Of a DNA stretch of 64,000 bases, positions 51,847-60,641 are shown piece after piece (the first letter of the stretch is position 1; each line of letters begins with the position of its first letter). The position numbers were made by a program, and so were the translations under genes. The DNA is from Mammaliicoccus sciuri (GTDB lineage Bacteria > Bacillota > Bacilli > Staphylococcales > Staphylococcaceae), in NCBI RefSeq assembly GCF_002901825.1, contig NZ_PPQD01000018.1:302894-366893 (forward strand), in the 5' to 3' direction. The notes under the pieces are model-generated. The model had not been told where the DNA came from. It saw nothing but the letters and a program-made list of their open reading frames with translations, and searched no databases.

Positions 51847-52263
51847 ATGCCATGGACTATGGACGAATATCCTCAAACTTGGAAAAACTTTGATCAACTT
51901 GAAAGAAAGAAAGCTATTGATATTGGCAACGCAATGTTAACCAACGGGTACAAAGAAGAAGATGCCATTCCAATTGCAACGAAACAAGCAGAAGACTGGT
52001 ACAAGAACGCTACTAAAGAAGAATTAAATGAATTGAAAGATAAGAAAATTACACAACATAAACAAGACAGTTCTGCCAATCCTCAGTTAAACGATAAAGA
52101 TATACATGTCTATTATGAAGACAATCAATGGAAGATAAAAACTGATGGTGCTAAACAAGCTAGCGAAACCTTTGATAAGAAAGAAGATGCTGTGAAGCGC
52201 GCTCGAAACATAGCTAGCAATCGTGACACAGAGATTATTGAACATAAGAAAAATGAATCGTAA
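51847..52263 (+). CDS. YdaT-like protein with DUF2188 domain
   Basis: This 138-residue soluble, highly charged protein has an N-terminal part MPWTMDEYPQTWKNF...RKKAIDIGNAMLTNGYKEEDA resembling B. subtilis YdaT (key parts MPWTMDEYP and AIPIATKQAEDWY). The C-terminal DUF2188 repeat is HVYYEDNQWKIKTDGAKQAS with KKEDAVKRARNIA. The AAAGGATG site fits the ATG. YdaT is a sigma-B type general stress protein; no molecular function is known. Confidence 0.8.
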   Translation: MPWTMDEYPQTWKNFDQLERKKAIDIGNAMLTNGYKEEDAIPIATKQAEDWYKNATKEELNELKDKKITQHKQDSSANPQLNDKDIHVYYEDNQWKIKTDGAKQASETFDKKEDAVKRARNIASNRDTEIIEHKKNES

Positions 52264-52322
52264 TGACAGAAGGCATAATCAGAAATGTACCATAACGGAA
52301 CATAATGATTATGCCTTAATTT

Positions 52323-52622
52323 TTATCTATTTTCCCAATATGTGAACAACGGTCCTGTTTCCCCATATATAGGGTCTTGTTCTCGTAATCCAACCTCTTG
52401 AATGCGTTTCTTCTACTCTTCTATATTTGTATCTTCTTCTGTACATACGTCTTAATCTTATCCATTTGGATATGCCCCAATTACTTCAAAATCCGAACAA
52501 GATTCTAATAATTTATGGTCTACGCCTGCAGGAACAATCATAACATCTCCAGCTTCTACACTTACTTTTTCACCTTGTTCGCCACCTAAATGTAATAATG
52601 CAGTTCCTTTATCTACAACTAT
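52323..52622 (-). pseudogene. Truncated and degraded cupin-domain gene
   Basis: The minus strand reads IVVDKGTALLHLGGEQGEKV, then VMIVPAGVDHKLLESCSDFEV and GAYPNG, a cupin barrel of the kind found in small cupin enzymes. Stops then interrupt it three times (after AYPNG, after the next residue, and inside DTNIEE), with homology continuing to QDPIYGETGPLFTYWEN. The N-terminal half is missing: the gene begins abruptly at the stop codon of the CocE/NonD gene and in the same frame. This points to a deletion that joined the two genes. Confidence 0.75.
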
Positions 52623-52625
52623 AGA

Positions 52626-54314
52626 TTATTTATGACATATTTCTGGTACAAGAATATGAGAATCGTATTTACCGCCTACGTATATATTGTGAATACCTTT
52701 ATTAACTGTTTCTTCGTGTTCATAACGTGTTTTGAGTCCAGGTGTACTATTACCTTTAACAACTTCACTTGCATTTATGACTACTTCAAGTTGTTCACCT
52801 TTTTTAAATAATGTACTTGAAGGTAAGATTTCAATTTCAACTGGCACGATTTCATCTTTAGCTAATTTAAGTTCTGATTCGTGTTTATGCCATGGTTGTA
52901 ATGGTGTTGATTTTTCAGTATCTAATTCTCTGTGAGATACACGTAACCAACTTGATGCGACTTGACCATGTTCGATATGGTTGAAGTCTGGGAAGTTTAC
53001 TTCTTCACCTTTTTTATTGAATTTTTTAATACCTACAAATAAATCCATATCATCCGCTTCTTCTGCAGATACCCATAATTTCAATTTCATATTACCAGTT
53101 AGTTCAGTATCTTCATTAAATACTTTATTAAATCTCACTTCATCTTTGCCTTCAACTTCACTATTATAAGAAATTTTAGTTGATGTTTCTGGTTTCAAAT
53201 CTTTTAAAGTCATGTCTGATCCGTCTAAATATAAAGCAGTTTCTTTAGTGTTAGGTAATGGGAAGTTTGTTGCTGTTTTAGTGTTACCTCTATAGAATTT
53301 ATCTCTTACTTCATAACTTACTTTAGGTGTATCTTTCCAATCATTTTCAATACCTTTTAAATAATAATCGAAGAATTCTTTTTGTTGTTCAAGAGATTCA
53401 CGTGCATAATATGATTCCCATTCTTTACGGCCATGTATCTTTAGCCATTTATCTTCTGATGATGCTTGTTTAAATCCTTCAAAAGTACCGCGATTATGCA
53501 ATCCTTGAGTTGACCAACTTGCACATACAAACATTGGTACTTTAATTGCTGATAAATCTGCTTGTTTACCTTTCCAATATTCGTCAAACATCGTATGCAA
53601 TTTTTGTTCTTTTTTCAAATCTTCAATTTCTGATTCTGGCCATCTTGCAACAATTCCTTCATACCAGAATCTATAGAAACCAGTATCTGGTATACCACCA
53701 TGGAAAGCAATTTCTCTGTACATGTCATTTAAACCTTCCCAAGGTATCATCGCTTTTAAGTGTGATGGATTTAATGAAGCTACCCACCATTGTGTTACAG
53801 CTAAATATGAAACACCATTTGTACCGACATTGCCGTTACTCCATTCTTGTTGTCCAGCCCATTCAATAACTTCTGCATAATCTTTCGCTTCTGAAAGACC
53901 CCAAGGATATAGTGCACCTTTAGATTTCGCACTACCTCTTAAAGCAACTTTTACGACAACATAATCATTTGGTACCCAGAAACCTGGGTCTGGTGATTCT
54001 TCCGGTGTAATACTTGATGTTGGAATTGCACCAAGTGTTGGCCATAATGATCCCATATTTGTAATTTTTGGTTTGTTATCTTTACCATATGTGTCAGCTG
54101 ACATGACAACTGGGAACTTCCCAGGTTTATTAGGGCGAATAACGTTTACATATAATACTGCACCGTCTGACATTGGTACAGCTACATCTTTTTCCATAAT
54201 CATTTCTTGATTACCATATTGAATGCTATCAACAACAATATGATTGATGCCTTCTTTAATATTTTCAATAGATGTTACTGTTAATTTTGGATTACCTAGC
54301 ATTTGTTTAGTCAT
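52626..54314 (-). CDS. CocE/NonD family (S15-like) hydrolase
   Basis: This cytoplasmic alpha/beta hydrolase of about 562 residues resembles cocaine esterase and X-Pro dipeptidyl peptidase. The opening MEKDVAVPMSDGAVLYVNV and VVMSADTYGKDNK strands lead to the nucleophile Ser in GTNGVSYLAVTQWW near residue 170, followed by IPWEGLNDMYRE. A C-terminal jelly-roll domain begins near residue 350. The ATG ten bases after AAAGGG is preferred to the TTG just upstream. It is divergent from a TetR gene that probably controls it. Its last codon abuts a truncated cupin pseudogene. Confidence 0.84.
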   Translation of the reverse strand: MTKQMLGNPKLTVTSIENIKEGINHIVVDSIQYGNQEMIMEKDVAVPMSDGAVLYVNVIRPNKPGKFPVVMSADTYGKDNKPKITNMGSLWPTLGAIPTSSITPEESPDPGFWVPNDYVVVKVALRGSAKSKGALYPWGLSEAKDYAEVIEWAGQQEWSNGNVGTNGVSYLAVTQWWVASLNPSHLKAMIPWEGLNDMYREIAFHGGIPDTGFYRFWYEGIVARWPESEIEDLKKEQKLHTMFDEYWKGKQADLSAIKVPMFVCASWSTQGLHNRGTFEGFKQASSEDKWLKIHGRKEWESYYARESLEQQKEFFDYYLKGIENDWKDTPKVSYEVRDKFYRGNTKTATNFPLPNTKETALYLDGSDMTLKDLKPETSTKISYNSEVEGKDEVRFNKVFNEDTELTGNMKLKLWVSAEEADDMDLFVGIKKFNKKGEEVNFPDFNHIEHGQVASSWLRVSHRELDTEKSTPLQPWHKHESELKLAKDEIVPVEIEILPSSTLFKKGEQLEVVINASEVVKGNSTPGLKTRYEHEETVNKGIHNIYVGGKYDSHILVPEICHK

Positions 54315-54533
54315 ATATTTCAAACCCTTTCTTTATATAGTGTTATTTTGAATACATATAAAGCTTAATCCTCAAGCACATATTACACAATAATCACGAC
54401 AACTAAAGGTGTTTGAAAATGAACAAACTGATTAAAATTGTTCATTAACTATGTTTGAAATGACAATTTATGATTTATTTAAGATAATTCTATATACTTA
54501 ATATACAAATCTTGATAAGAGGAGATGTTGTGA

Positions 54534-55130
54534 ATGGCACAAGACAGAAGGAACCGAAAAACTCAAAATGCTATTAAAGAGATCTTTCTAAATTTACTAC
54601 AAAAATATTCATTTTATGACATTACGGTTCAACAAATAGCTGATATTGCTGATATTAATAGAGGTACATTCTATTTTCACTATGTAGATAAATATGATTT
54701 ATTAGAAAAAATGGAGAATGAAAAAATAAATGATATTCAAACATTTATCGCTGAGCAAAATAAAAATGCTTTCTCTGATTCTCCTAAAGATATTGTCCAT
54801 AATATTATGGCGTATTTAATTGAACATATTGATTATCATTTAGAGTTTTATAAGACGATGTTTAATATTGGACAAGTTTCTATGTTACGAGAAAAGCTTT
54901 ACCAATTGATATTTGATCATTTAAGTTCATATAAAAATATCAACAACACTATTGGAGATATTCCATTACTATATTTCACAAGCTATGTATCAGGTGCAGG
55001 TATTTCCTTTATTAAACATTGGATACAAGACGAAAATAGAATCGATAAATCTCATTTAATCAATCATTTCACAACCATCGTCAATAATGGGCCCGTCCCA
55101 TTAATGGAAAAAGAACAGTTCCCAAAATAA
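54534..55130 (+). CDS. TetR/AcrR-family regulator
   Basis: This TetR-family regulator has 198 residues. DITVQQIADIADINRGTFYFHYVDKYDLL near residues 28-56 (key part DINRGTFYFHY) is the recognition helix-turn-helix, and the C-terminal half is a helical ligand domain. AGAGGAG precedes the ATG. It is divergent from the CocE/NonD hydrolase with about 220 bases between them, suggesting control of that gene. Its stop lies within the arm of its own terminator. Confidence 0.85.
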   Translation: MAQDRRNRKTQNAIKEIFLNLLQKYSFYDITVQQIADIADINRGTFYFHYVDKYDLLEKMENEKINDIQTFIAEQNKNAFSDSPKDIVHNIMAYLIEHIDYHLEFYKTMFNIGQVSMLREKLYQLIFDHLSSYKNINNTIGDIPLLYFTSYVSGAGISFIKHWIQDENRIDKSHLINHFTTIVNNGPVPLMEKEQFPK

Positions 55131-55152
55131 TTTTAGGAACTGTTCTAATTTT
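55112..55152. terminator. Terminator overlapping the TetR gene end
   Basis: AGAACAGTTCC (55112-55122) and GGAACTGTTCT (55136-55146) pair perfectly and are followed by AATTTTTT. The left arm lies inside the TetR coding end. It also serves the convergent gene that stops at 55153. Confidence 0.85.
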
Positions 55153-55530
55153 TTATGATTGATTTGAAAACAATTGATCATCTTTAGGTTGGTTTTCTAA
55201 GTAGGTAATTTTACCGTTCTCATCTAATCTTGCGATATCTTTGCCTTCTTGTGTATAAACACCTGTTTCATATCGGTTACCACAAATTGCCCAATCTGTT
55301 TCATAGCTACCATCTTCATTTTGTGTCCAACCGTTATGCATATGTTTTAAATCTTTATTTGTTGTATAAACACTTTTAACAAACTGCTTCCAAGCTTCTT
55401 TACCTTTAAAAGTCTTCTTATTTAATACAAATTCTATATCATCATGAAATAGTTCATTTAATTTATGAAAACTTTCTTCACTGTATCTTGCTCCATCAAA
55501 TAAGATAAAGTATTCATCTAATATGTTCAT
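55153..55530 (-). CDS. SnoaL/NTF2-like domain protein
   Basis: This 125-residue protein has the layout of an NTF2-like cone: SFHKLNELFHDDIEFVLN, FKGKEAWKQFVKSVY, KHMHNGWTQNEDGSYETDW and a C-terminal strand ARLDENGKITYLENQP. The ATG after AAGGTGA is chosen over an upstream GTG. Such proteins include isomerases, dehydratases and non-enzymatic binding proteins; none can be picked from sequence. It stands alone. Confidence 0.72.
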   Translation of the reverse strand: MNILDEYFILFDGARYSEESFHKLNELFHDDIEFVLNKKTFKGKEAWKQFVKSVYTTNKDLKHMHNGWTQNEDGSYETDWAICGNRYETGVYTQEGKDIARLDENGKITYLENQPKDDQLFSNQS

Positions 55531-55597
55531 TATATTCACCTTCTTTTCTTCAAGTGATTATACCGTTCACTTTACAAAAGAGATATCATAATGCTCA

Positions 55598-56377
55598 TTA
55601 ATTTATAAACCAGCTTGTTTGCACATTTGGTCCTAGTACATTGGCATCGACATTTTGATCAAGTTCTGATGAATAGTAACTATCTGTATATTGCCATAAT
55701 ACATGTTCTCTTTCAGGTTGTGTTTCTTGATATGAAGCTAACCAATAACCATCATAAGAGCCGACAGCATTCGCTGTATGATTAACCATAAAGTCTTCAT
55801 AAGAGTATAGTAATACTTTCTTATCACCTGAATACTTCCTCATTTCATTCAACCAAGCGAGTGTACTTGCATTTGTATCTCCTGAAGCAACTGATTCTTC
55901 CTCATAATCATTGATATAAAAACTTGCATTAGGTGCTCTATTATATAGCGATTTCGCTTCTGTTCTTGCTTCACTTGCATTTTCATACATACTATATGTA
56001 TAAACACCATACTTCATATTATTGGCAGAAATTAATTTTGAATTTGTATCAAATGCTGCATCTTTATAGTCTGAACCATATTGTGCTCTTAAAATAATAA
56101 AATCATAATTGGCTTTAAGCTTTTTAACTTGTGCTGATGTTAATTCTCCTTGCCATTCTGATAAATCAAGTATTGAATCATCTTTGGCTACTGTCGAAGA
56201 TTCCTCTATTTCTTGTTTGTTTCTAAAAGTATTTTGATTTTCATTTTCTATGTATTTCTTATAACCATGACCCATCGTACCCTCTTCTTGGGCCGCTTCT
56301 ACTTTTTCAGATGATACATTAATGATAAGCATCATCGTCACGACTGTTATCATCATTTTTAGAAATCTTCTAGACAT
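55598..56377 (-). CDS. Secreted GH25 muramidase (lysozyme)
   Basis: This secreted peptidoglycan hydrolase of 259 residues has a signal peptide ending near SEKVEAAQ (residue 30). The GH25 catalytic domain begins DSILDLSEWQG near residue 68, with the DLSEWQG Asp. The domain has FIILRAQYGSDYKD, the DYEEES motif (NDYEEES near residue 158), DGYWLASYQ and HVLWQYTDSYYSS at the C-terminus. No cell-wall-binding repeats follow. AAAGGAG precedes the ATG. It probably takes part in cell-wall turnover or competitor lysis. Confidence 0.86.
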   Translation of the reverse strand: MSRRFLKMMITVVTMMLIINVSSEKVEAAQEEGTMGHGYKKYIENENQNTFRNKQEIEESSTVAKDDSILDLSEWQGELTSAQVKKLKANYDFIILRAQYGSDYKDAAFDTNSKLISANNMKYGVYTYSMYENASEARTEAKSLYNRAPNASFYINDYEEESVASGDTNASTLAWLNEMRKYSGDKKVLLYSYEDFMVNHTANAVGSYDGYWLASYQETQPEREHVLWQYTDSYYSSELDQNVDANVLGPNVQTSWFIN

Positions 56378-56410
56378 TTAAATACTCCTTTGTCATTGAT
56401 GCATATTTTA

Positions 56411-56614
56411 TTAAACTTTATCTATTACAGGTTTTCCATTCTCGTCTAACAATGGTGTTAAACCACTGCCTGTACCTACCCAAGCATTGATATAATTAAC
56501 ACCTGTTTCACGATCAACAAGAATCGAAATGCGACCTAATCCTTTAACATTATCTACCGATTTAACAAAAAATCGATTATTATCTTTTGAATCATTATCT
56601 TTGTTACCAAACAT
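56411..56614 (-). CDS. Small DUF6440-like protein
   Basis: This 67-residue soluble protein reads MFGNKDNDSKDNNRFFVK, then GRISILVDRETGVNYINAWV and GSGLTPLLDENGKPVID, a short beta-sheet domain common in Firmicutes and phages (DUF6440 as I remember it). AAGGAGG fits the ATG at 56614; the frame is open seven codons further. It may follow an anti-phage or stress role, but function is not known. Confidence 0.7.
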   Translation of the reverse strand: MFGNKDNDSKDNNRFFVKSVDNVKGLGRISILVDRETGVNYINAWVGTGSGLTPLLDENGKPVIDKV

Positions 56615-56685
56615 ATTTTTTCCTCCTTTTCTCATATAATGGTATAATATTTGCCATTATAATTAAATGATAGGAGCTAAATTTC

Positions 56686-57000
56686 ATGAAAATCATCACA
56701 ACTTTTGATGAATTAAATAAACAGATTGATGCACATACATTCACACTAATCTACATATCTAGCGAGAATTGTTCGGTATGTAAAGCGGATCATCCCATCG
56801 TACAAAAAATGGTGGAAGACTATGACATTCCAGCATACGAAATTGTTGCTAACCAAATGCCAGAAGCAGTCGGACAATTAAATTTATTCACTTCACCTGT
56901 CGTATTACTTTATTACAACCAAAAAGAAGTTCACCGACAAGCCCGTATAATAGACTTTGATGAACTTCAATATCGTATAGAACAATTTAATAATCTATAG
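56686..57000 (+). CDS. Thioredoxin-family protein
   Basis: This 104-residue thioredoxin-fold protein has a CxxC redox centre, SENCSVCKAD (Cys27 and Cys30), instead of the usual WCGPC. The cis-Pro region is LFTSPVVLLYYNQKE near residue 70. AGGAGC precedes the ATG. It has no signal peptide, so it acts in the cytoplasm. Its stop lies two bases before the convergent IsaB-like gene's stop, without a separate terminator visible between them. Confidence 0.84.
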   Translation: MKIITTFDELNKQIDAHTFTLIYISSENCSVCKADHPIVQKMVEDYDIPAYEIVANQMPEAVGQLNLFTSPVVLLYYNQKEVHRQARIIDFDELQYRIEQFNNL

Positions 57001-57002
57001 CA

Positions 57003-57554
57003 TTATTCAACAATCGTATAGAAATCAATTCTCGTTACAGTACCTGTTTCGTCAGAAGTAAAGGCAATTTTATAACCATTTAAACTCCAAGAATATTGAC
57101 CTTCAACACTTCTCGGACTACCTGATTTACTGAAATCTGTACCGTAAGAATCAACAACATCATCTATCGATAAATTAAATTGATTTGCATTTGTTGGTTG
57201 TGCATTAGCATCTAAACCGTAGTTACTATATACATTTAAATTTTGATCATATAAATTTATATTTTTAGCCTCATCTTGATGTTCTTTAGCATAATCTTCA
57301 TGTGCAGGTGTTTCATATCCATTTAACGTGAAATTACCTGACTCAAATCCTTTTTTGAATGTATCCGTTATGAAAAATCCAGGATCATAACTCACATATC
57401 CATTGTAATAAGAAGTATAAGGTTGAGAAGCTTGGCTATCCATATTACTGTTGCTCGCCGCATCAACGGAATGACCGTTACCCGCTGCGCCTACCGTAAA
57501 TACTGTCGCTACTGCTAAACCGGTTGAAACAAAAACTTTTAAAAATTTGTTCAT
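57003..57554 (-). CDS. Secreted IsaB-like protein
   Basis: This 183-residue secreted protein has a signal peptide (KVFVSTGLAVATVFTVGAAG) cleaved near residue 33 (VDAAS). A Tyr/Asn-rich mature part follows, with YTSYYNGYVSYDPGFFITDT, FTLNGYETP and YDQNLNVYSNYG. The arrangement of YYNGY, NGYE and YDQN blocks resembles S. aureus immunodominant antigen B, a nucleic-acid-binding surface protein, but the middle is longer. AAGGGAG precedes the ATG. It is a single-gene unit. Confidence 0.65.
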   Translation of the reverse strand: MNKFLKVFVSTGLAVATVFTVGAAGNGHSVDAASNSNMDSQASQPYTSYYNGYVSYDPGFFITDTFKKGFESGNFTLNGYETPAHEDYAKEHQDEAKNINLYDQNLNVYSNYGLDANAQPTNANQFNLSIDDVVDSYGTDFSKSGSPRSVEGQYSWSLNGYKIAFTSDETGTVTRIDFYTIVE

Positions 57555-57701
57555 TCGATTACTCTCCCTTTATATAGATTATGTATCATAAGATGATACA
57601 CCTTCATCCTACACTTTTAAAATTCAATTACAAGGGATATTAAATAAAACATTTATTTGTTTTTATTACTTTTGTTTAATAGTAATCATTTCAATAAATT
57701 C

Positions 57702-57777
57702 AAAAACCCCAACCCGATATTTTCGAGTTGGGGGTTTAATATATACTTTATTCTAATACTTCTTTTGCTTTGTCAAT
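57702..57777. repeat. Duplicated 3' end and terminator of the stress-protein gene, copy A
   Basis: The terminator AACCCCAACCCGATATTTTCGAG with its arms (57704-57737) and the following stretch up to 57777 nearly repeat 59087-59155. On the minus strand the stretch after the MFS stop reads DIIDKAKEVLE then stop, matching the DDKAKEVLE end of the stress protein at 59133. It is the remnant of a second such gene or a duplication made when the MFS gene arrived. Confidence 0.7.
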
Positions 57778-57783
57778 AATGTC

Positions 57784-59004
57784 TCAAATTACACCGTCAT
57801 GTTTTTTGATAAATGTGTAAAGATATGCCAAGATAAAGCATAATATTGCTGTAATACTGAACGAAATAATATAGAATGCTGAATTAATGTCAAAGAGTAT
57901 ACCTGCTACTAAAATTCCAAAAGGCATCATTACTTGTGACATTGTTTGTGACAATGCTAAATATTTACCTTTTATTTGCTCTGGTACATTTTTTTGTACA
58001 TAAATGTTTATCGGTACATTACTCAGTACAACACCGCTTCCGATAATAAATATACTTATAAAATATATTACAAGTATCGATAATTTATAAAAATCTGTTA
58101 TAAACGGAATACATAAAATGAGTATTCCCACAGCTAAAGTAATCATGGCAACTTGCATATTTGCTACAAGTGTTCCTTTATTCTTCAATTTAGGATAAAT
58201 CAAACCAAACAATATACCTGCTAAAGGAAATCCTGATTCAATGATTCCTAACTGTTTAGAATTCATATTAAATATAGTGACAAAACTTCCTGGAATACCT
58301 ACCGTAACGAAACCAAACATAAAGTTAATGATAGATCCTGATAATAGAATTAAAAATATGTCTTTATTTGATTTCAAAAATTTAAATACGACTTTATAAC
58401 TGTTAAAGAATGTATCCTTAACTTCTTCATAGACTTTTTTTGCTGGAACTTTATTAAACGCAATATTAAGCACTATTATTAATGAAATGAGCTCAGTCAC
58501 AAACATAATAATCATAAAGGTCTTAATATCGAAATAAGCGTATACTATTCCACCTAAAATTGGAGCACCTATTTGTAATACATTCTGAATGACGTTTCTA
58601 TATGAAACTGTTTGATCAATGAAACGTTCACTAACTAAACTTAACAAGCCACTGTTAAAAGTGAGTGAAACAGCCATATCTGTAACTGTCAAAATGATTA
58701 CAATTATGTATATGTATAGAAGTTGGTTTAAACTATTTGGTATTAAGAAAATACTTATAATTGATAAAATCGAAATGCACTGCATAGATATAATAAATGA
58801 TTTTTTATTAATCTTATCTATATAATATCCAATAGACGTACTGCCCAATATAAATATGAGCGAATATATAATCATAATATTAGAAAAAGCTTGTACACTC
58901 CCTGTTATCTTTAAAACATGAAATGAAAGCGCAAAAGTAAATAATTTACTGCCAATAATGCTAAAAAAGGTAAATAAAATAATAAATATATAGTTTTTCT
59001 TCAT
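57784..59004 (-). CDS. MFS transporter, 12 segments (MFS_3-like)
   Basis: This MFS protein of about 406 residues has 12 hydrophobic segments. It opens NYIFIILFTFFSIIGSKLFT, has GYYIDKINKKSFI near residue 60 (loop 2-3 motif) and ISFSITAILCFILAYLYTFIKK at the end. It resembles the MFS_3 group of drug or macrolide exporters and enterobactin-type exporters. The start is uncertain: ATGs at 59046, 59019 and 59004 are in frame, and none has a strong site; 59004 has GGTGG upstream. Its sequence is AT-richer than its neighbours' and it lies between two copies of a stress-gene 3' end, which suggests insertion. Confidence 0.7.
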   Translation of the reverse strand: MKKNYIFIILFTFFSIIGSKLFTFALSFHVLKITGSVQAFSNIMIIYSLIFILGSTSIGYYIDKINKKSFIISMQCISILSIISIFLIPNSLNQLLYIYIIVIILTVTDMAVSLTFNSGLLSLVSERFIDQTVSYRNVIQNVLQIGAPILGGIVYAYFDIKTFMIIMFVTELISLIIVLNIAFNKVPAKKVYEEVKDTFFNSYKVVFKFLKSNKDIFLILLSGSIINFMFGFVTVGIPGSFVTIFNMNSKQLGIIESGFPLAGILFGLIYPKLKNKGTLVANMQVAMITLAVGILILCIPFITDFYKLSILVIYFISIFIIGSGVVLSNVPINIYVQKNVPEQIKGKYLALSQTMSQVMMPFGILVAGILFDINSAFYIISFSITAILCFILAYLYTFIKKHDGVI

Positions 59005-59084
59005 ATTGCATACCACCATATCATGACTTACTTTAATTATATACAAATTATCCTATGGGTGGAATAAGTAATTATACGGACATA

Positions 59085-59157
59085 AAAAAACCCCAACCCG
59101 ATATTTTCGAGTTGGGATTTAATATATATACTTTATTCCAATACTTCTTTTGCTTTA
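59085..59157. repeat. 3' end and terminator of the stress-protein gene, copy B
   Basis: The terminator AACCCCAACCCGATATTTTCGAG (59090 on) and the coding end up to 59157 match the block at 57702-57777 with a few changes and a two-base difference. In this copy it is the true end of the stress-protein gene at 59133. The two copies are direct repeats flanking the MFS gene, 1.4 kb apart. Confidence 0.7.
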
Positions 59158-59465
59158 TCATCTTTGGAAATTAGGAATACTTTTCCTTCGTCCATTTTTT
59201 CTTCGTAATCTTCTGCTTGTTCTTTGGACAAACCTATTTCTATTAATTTAGCTCTTAGTTCGTCACCTTGTTTATCAAATGTTCGACCTAAGTCTTTGTT
59301 GTTGTAATCTATATTGTCATAGTCTGTATGCTCAACGATTCTTGCTGTTCTGTCATCGTCATGTGATAGTACAAAAATATCTGTTGGGTTAATATTTAGT
59401 TCTTTCAGCTTGTTAATGTCATTTTCCAATGTTTCATCATTGATATAACTTTTTACGACTGTCAT
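59133..59465 (-). CDS. General stress protein, YflT (GSP17M) family
   Basis: This 110-residue soluble acidic protein starts MTVVKSYINDETLENDINKL and contains NPTDIFVLSHDDDRTARIV, then LGRTFDKQGDELRAKLIEI and YEEKMDEGKVFLIS near the C-terminus. The pattern fits the heat-induced YflT/GSP17M family of Bacillus and staphylococci. GGGGGA precedes the ATG; five codons upstream is a weaker ATG. These proteins are normally sigma-B dependent; no clear sigma-B promoter was identified here. Function is unknown. Confidence 0.82.
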   Translation of the reverse strand: MTVVKSYINDETLENDINKLKELNINPTDIFVLSHDDDRTARIVEHTDYDNIDYNNKDLGRTFDKQGDELRAKLIEIGLSKEQAEDYEEKMDEGKVFLISKDDKAKEVLE

Positions 59466-59613
59466 GAATAAATCCCCCATTTCTATTTTATATTATTAAT
59501 ATTCCCGTCTTATGTTTATTAAAACATCACTAAATTTTAAAAATAGCACTTGTTATTCTTAAATTATTTTGTATAATTGAGAAATGTTATCAATTAGAAA
59601 ATGGGAGGCAATC

Positions 59614-60603
59614 ATGAAAAAGTATATTACCGTCATCGTTTGTGTACTTTTATTATTATCTGCATGTAGTAATAGTAAAAGTGAAGTCAGTCATAAAGAT
59701 ACTGTCACAATCAAGAAGACTTTTGAATACAAAGAAAAGAATAAAGATCATAATAGAGGCAAGAAAAAAACTGAAAACGTAACAATACCTAAGAATCCTA
59801 AAAAAGTTATTGTCATGGATTATGGTGCTTTAGATATTATGAAAGATTTGAAATTACAAAAACATATAACGGCTATTCCTAAAGGTCCAAATGGTGATTT
59901 CTTACCAAGTTATTTATCAGAGTTTAAAAATGATAAATATACCAATTTAGGAAATCCTGGTAGACCTAATTTTGAAAAAATTGCTGAAGAAAATCCGGAT
60001 TTAATTTTAATATCATTTAGGCAAGCTTATACTAAAAACTTAAAAGAATTTAAAAAAGCTGCGCCAAATGCAAAAGTACTTTACGTAAGTCCTGATGATG
60101 ATCGTTACATAGAATCTATTAAGGAAAATGCACAAAATATTGGAAAAATATTCGATAAAGAAAATGAAACTCAATCACTCATAAAGAAACTCGACCAAAA
60201 AGTTAAAACTGTAAAAAGTAAAGTGAATGACGATACCGTTATGTTTGCGAATATTGACCAAAAAGGCATTAAGACATACGGTAAAACTGGTAGATATGGT
60301 GGCTTTTTAAGTGGTGATTTAGGTATCAAACATATTGATCCAGACATGCCTGCAAACTCAAGTGGACAGTTAGTGTCATACGAATATATCGCTGAAAAGA
60401 ATCCAGACAAAATCTTCTATATAAATAGAACAGATGATGATTCTAAAGGATTACCACAAGAACTTAAAAATCCAGTTATTAAAAATATTAGTGCCATCAA
60501 AAATAAAGATATACTGAAATTTGATTCCAACACATGGTTCTTCGGTTCTGGTGGCATTAGTTCAACAATTAAACAATTAGATGATATAGAGAAAGCTTAT
60601 TGA
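59614..60603 (+). CDS. Siderophore-type ABC substrate-binding lipoprotein
   Basis: This iron-compound-binding lipoprotein of 329 residues has the signal peptide YITVIVCVLLLLSACSN with lipobox LSAC and Cys at about residue 18. The mature part has FEKIAEENPDLILISFRQAY near residue 120 and SYEYIAEKNPDKIFYIN near residue 255, the usual two-lobed class III fold. It resembles the SstD/CeuE group. The ATG follows GGGAGG; a start ten codons upstream is unlikely. No permease or ATPase gene adjoins, so it must share those of another system. Confidence 0.84.
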   Translation: MKKYITVIVCVLLLLSACSNSKSEVSHKDTVTIKKTFEYKEKNKDHNRGKKKTENVTIPKNPKKVIVMDYGALDIMKDLKLQKHITAIPKGPNGDFLPSYLSEFKNDKYTNLGNPGRPNFEKIAEENPDLILISFRQAYTKNLKEFKKAAPNAKVLYVSPDDDRYIESIKENAQNIGKIFDKENETQSLIKKLDQKVKTVKSKVNDDTVMFANIDQKGIKTYGKTGRYGGFLSGDLGIKHIDPDMPANSSGQLVSYEYIAEKNPDKIFYINRTDDDSKGLPQELKNPVIKNISAIKNKDILKFDSNTWFFGSGGISSTIKQLDDIEKAY

Positions 60604-60606
60604 TGA

Positions 60607-60641
60607 GAAAAAGTCTAGGGTATGGCACCCTAGACTTTTTC
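60607..60641. terminator. Bidirectional intrinsic terminator
   Basis: GAAAAAGTCTAGGGT and ACCCTAGACTTTTTC pair perfectly over 15 bp between convergent genes; the right part overlaps the last codons of the AraC gene. Confidence 0.88.
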
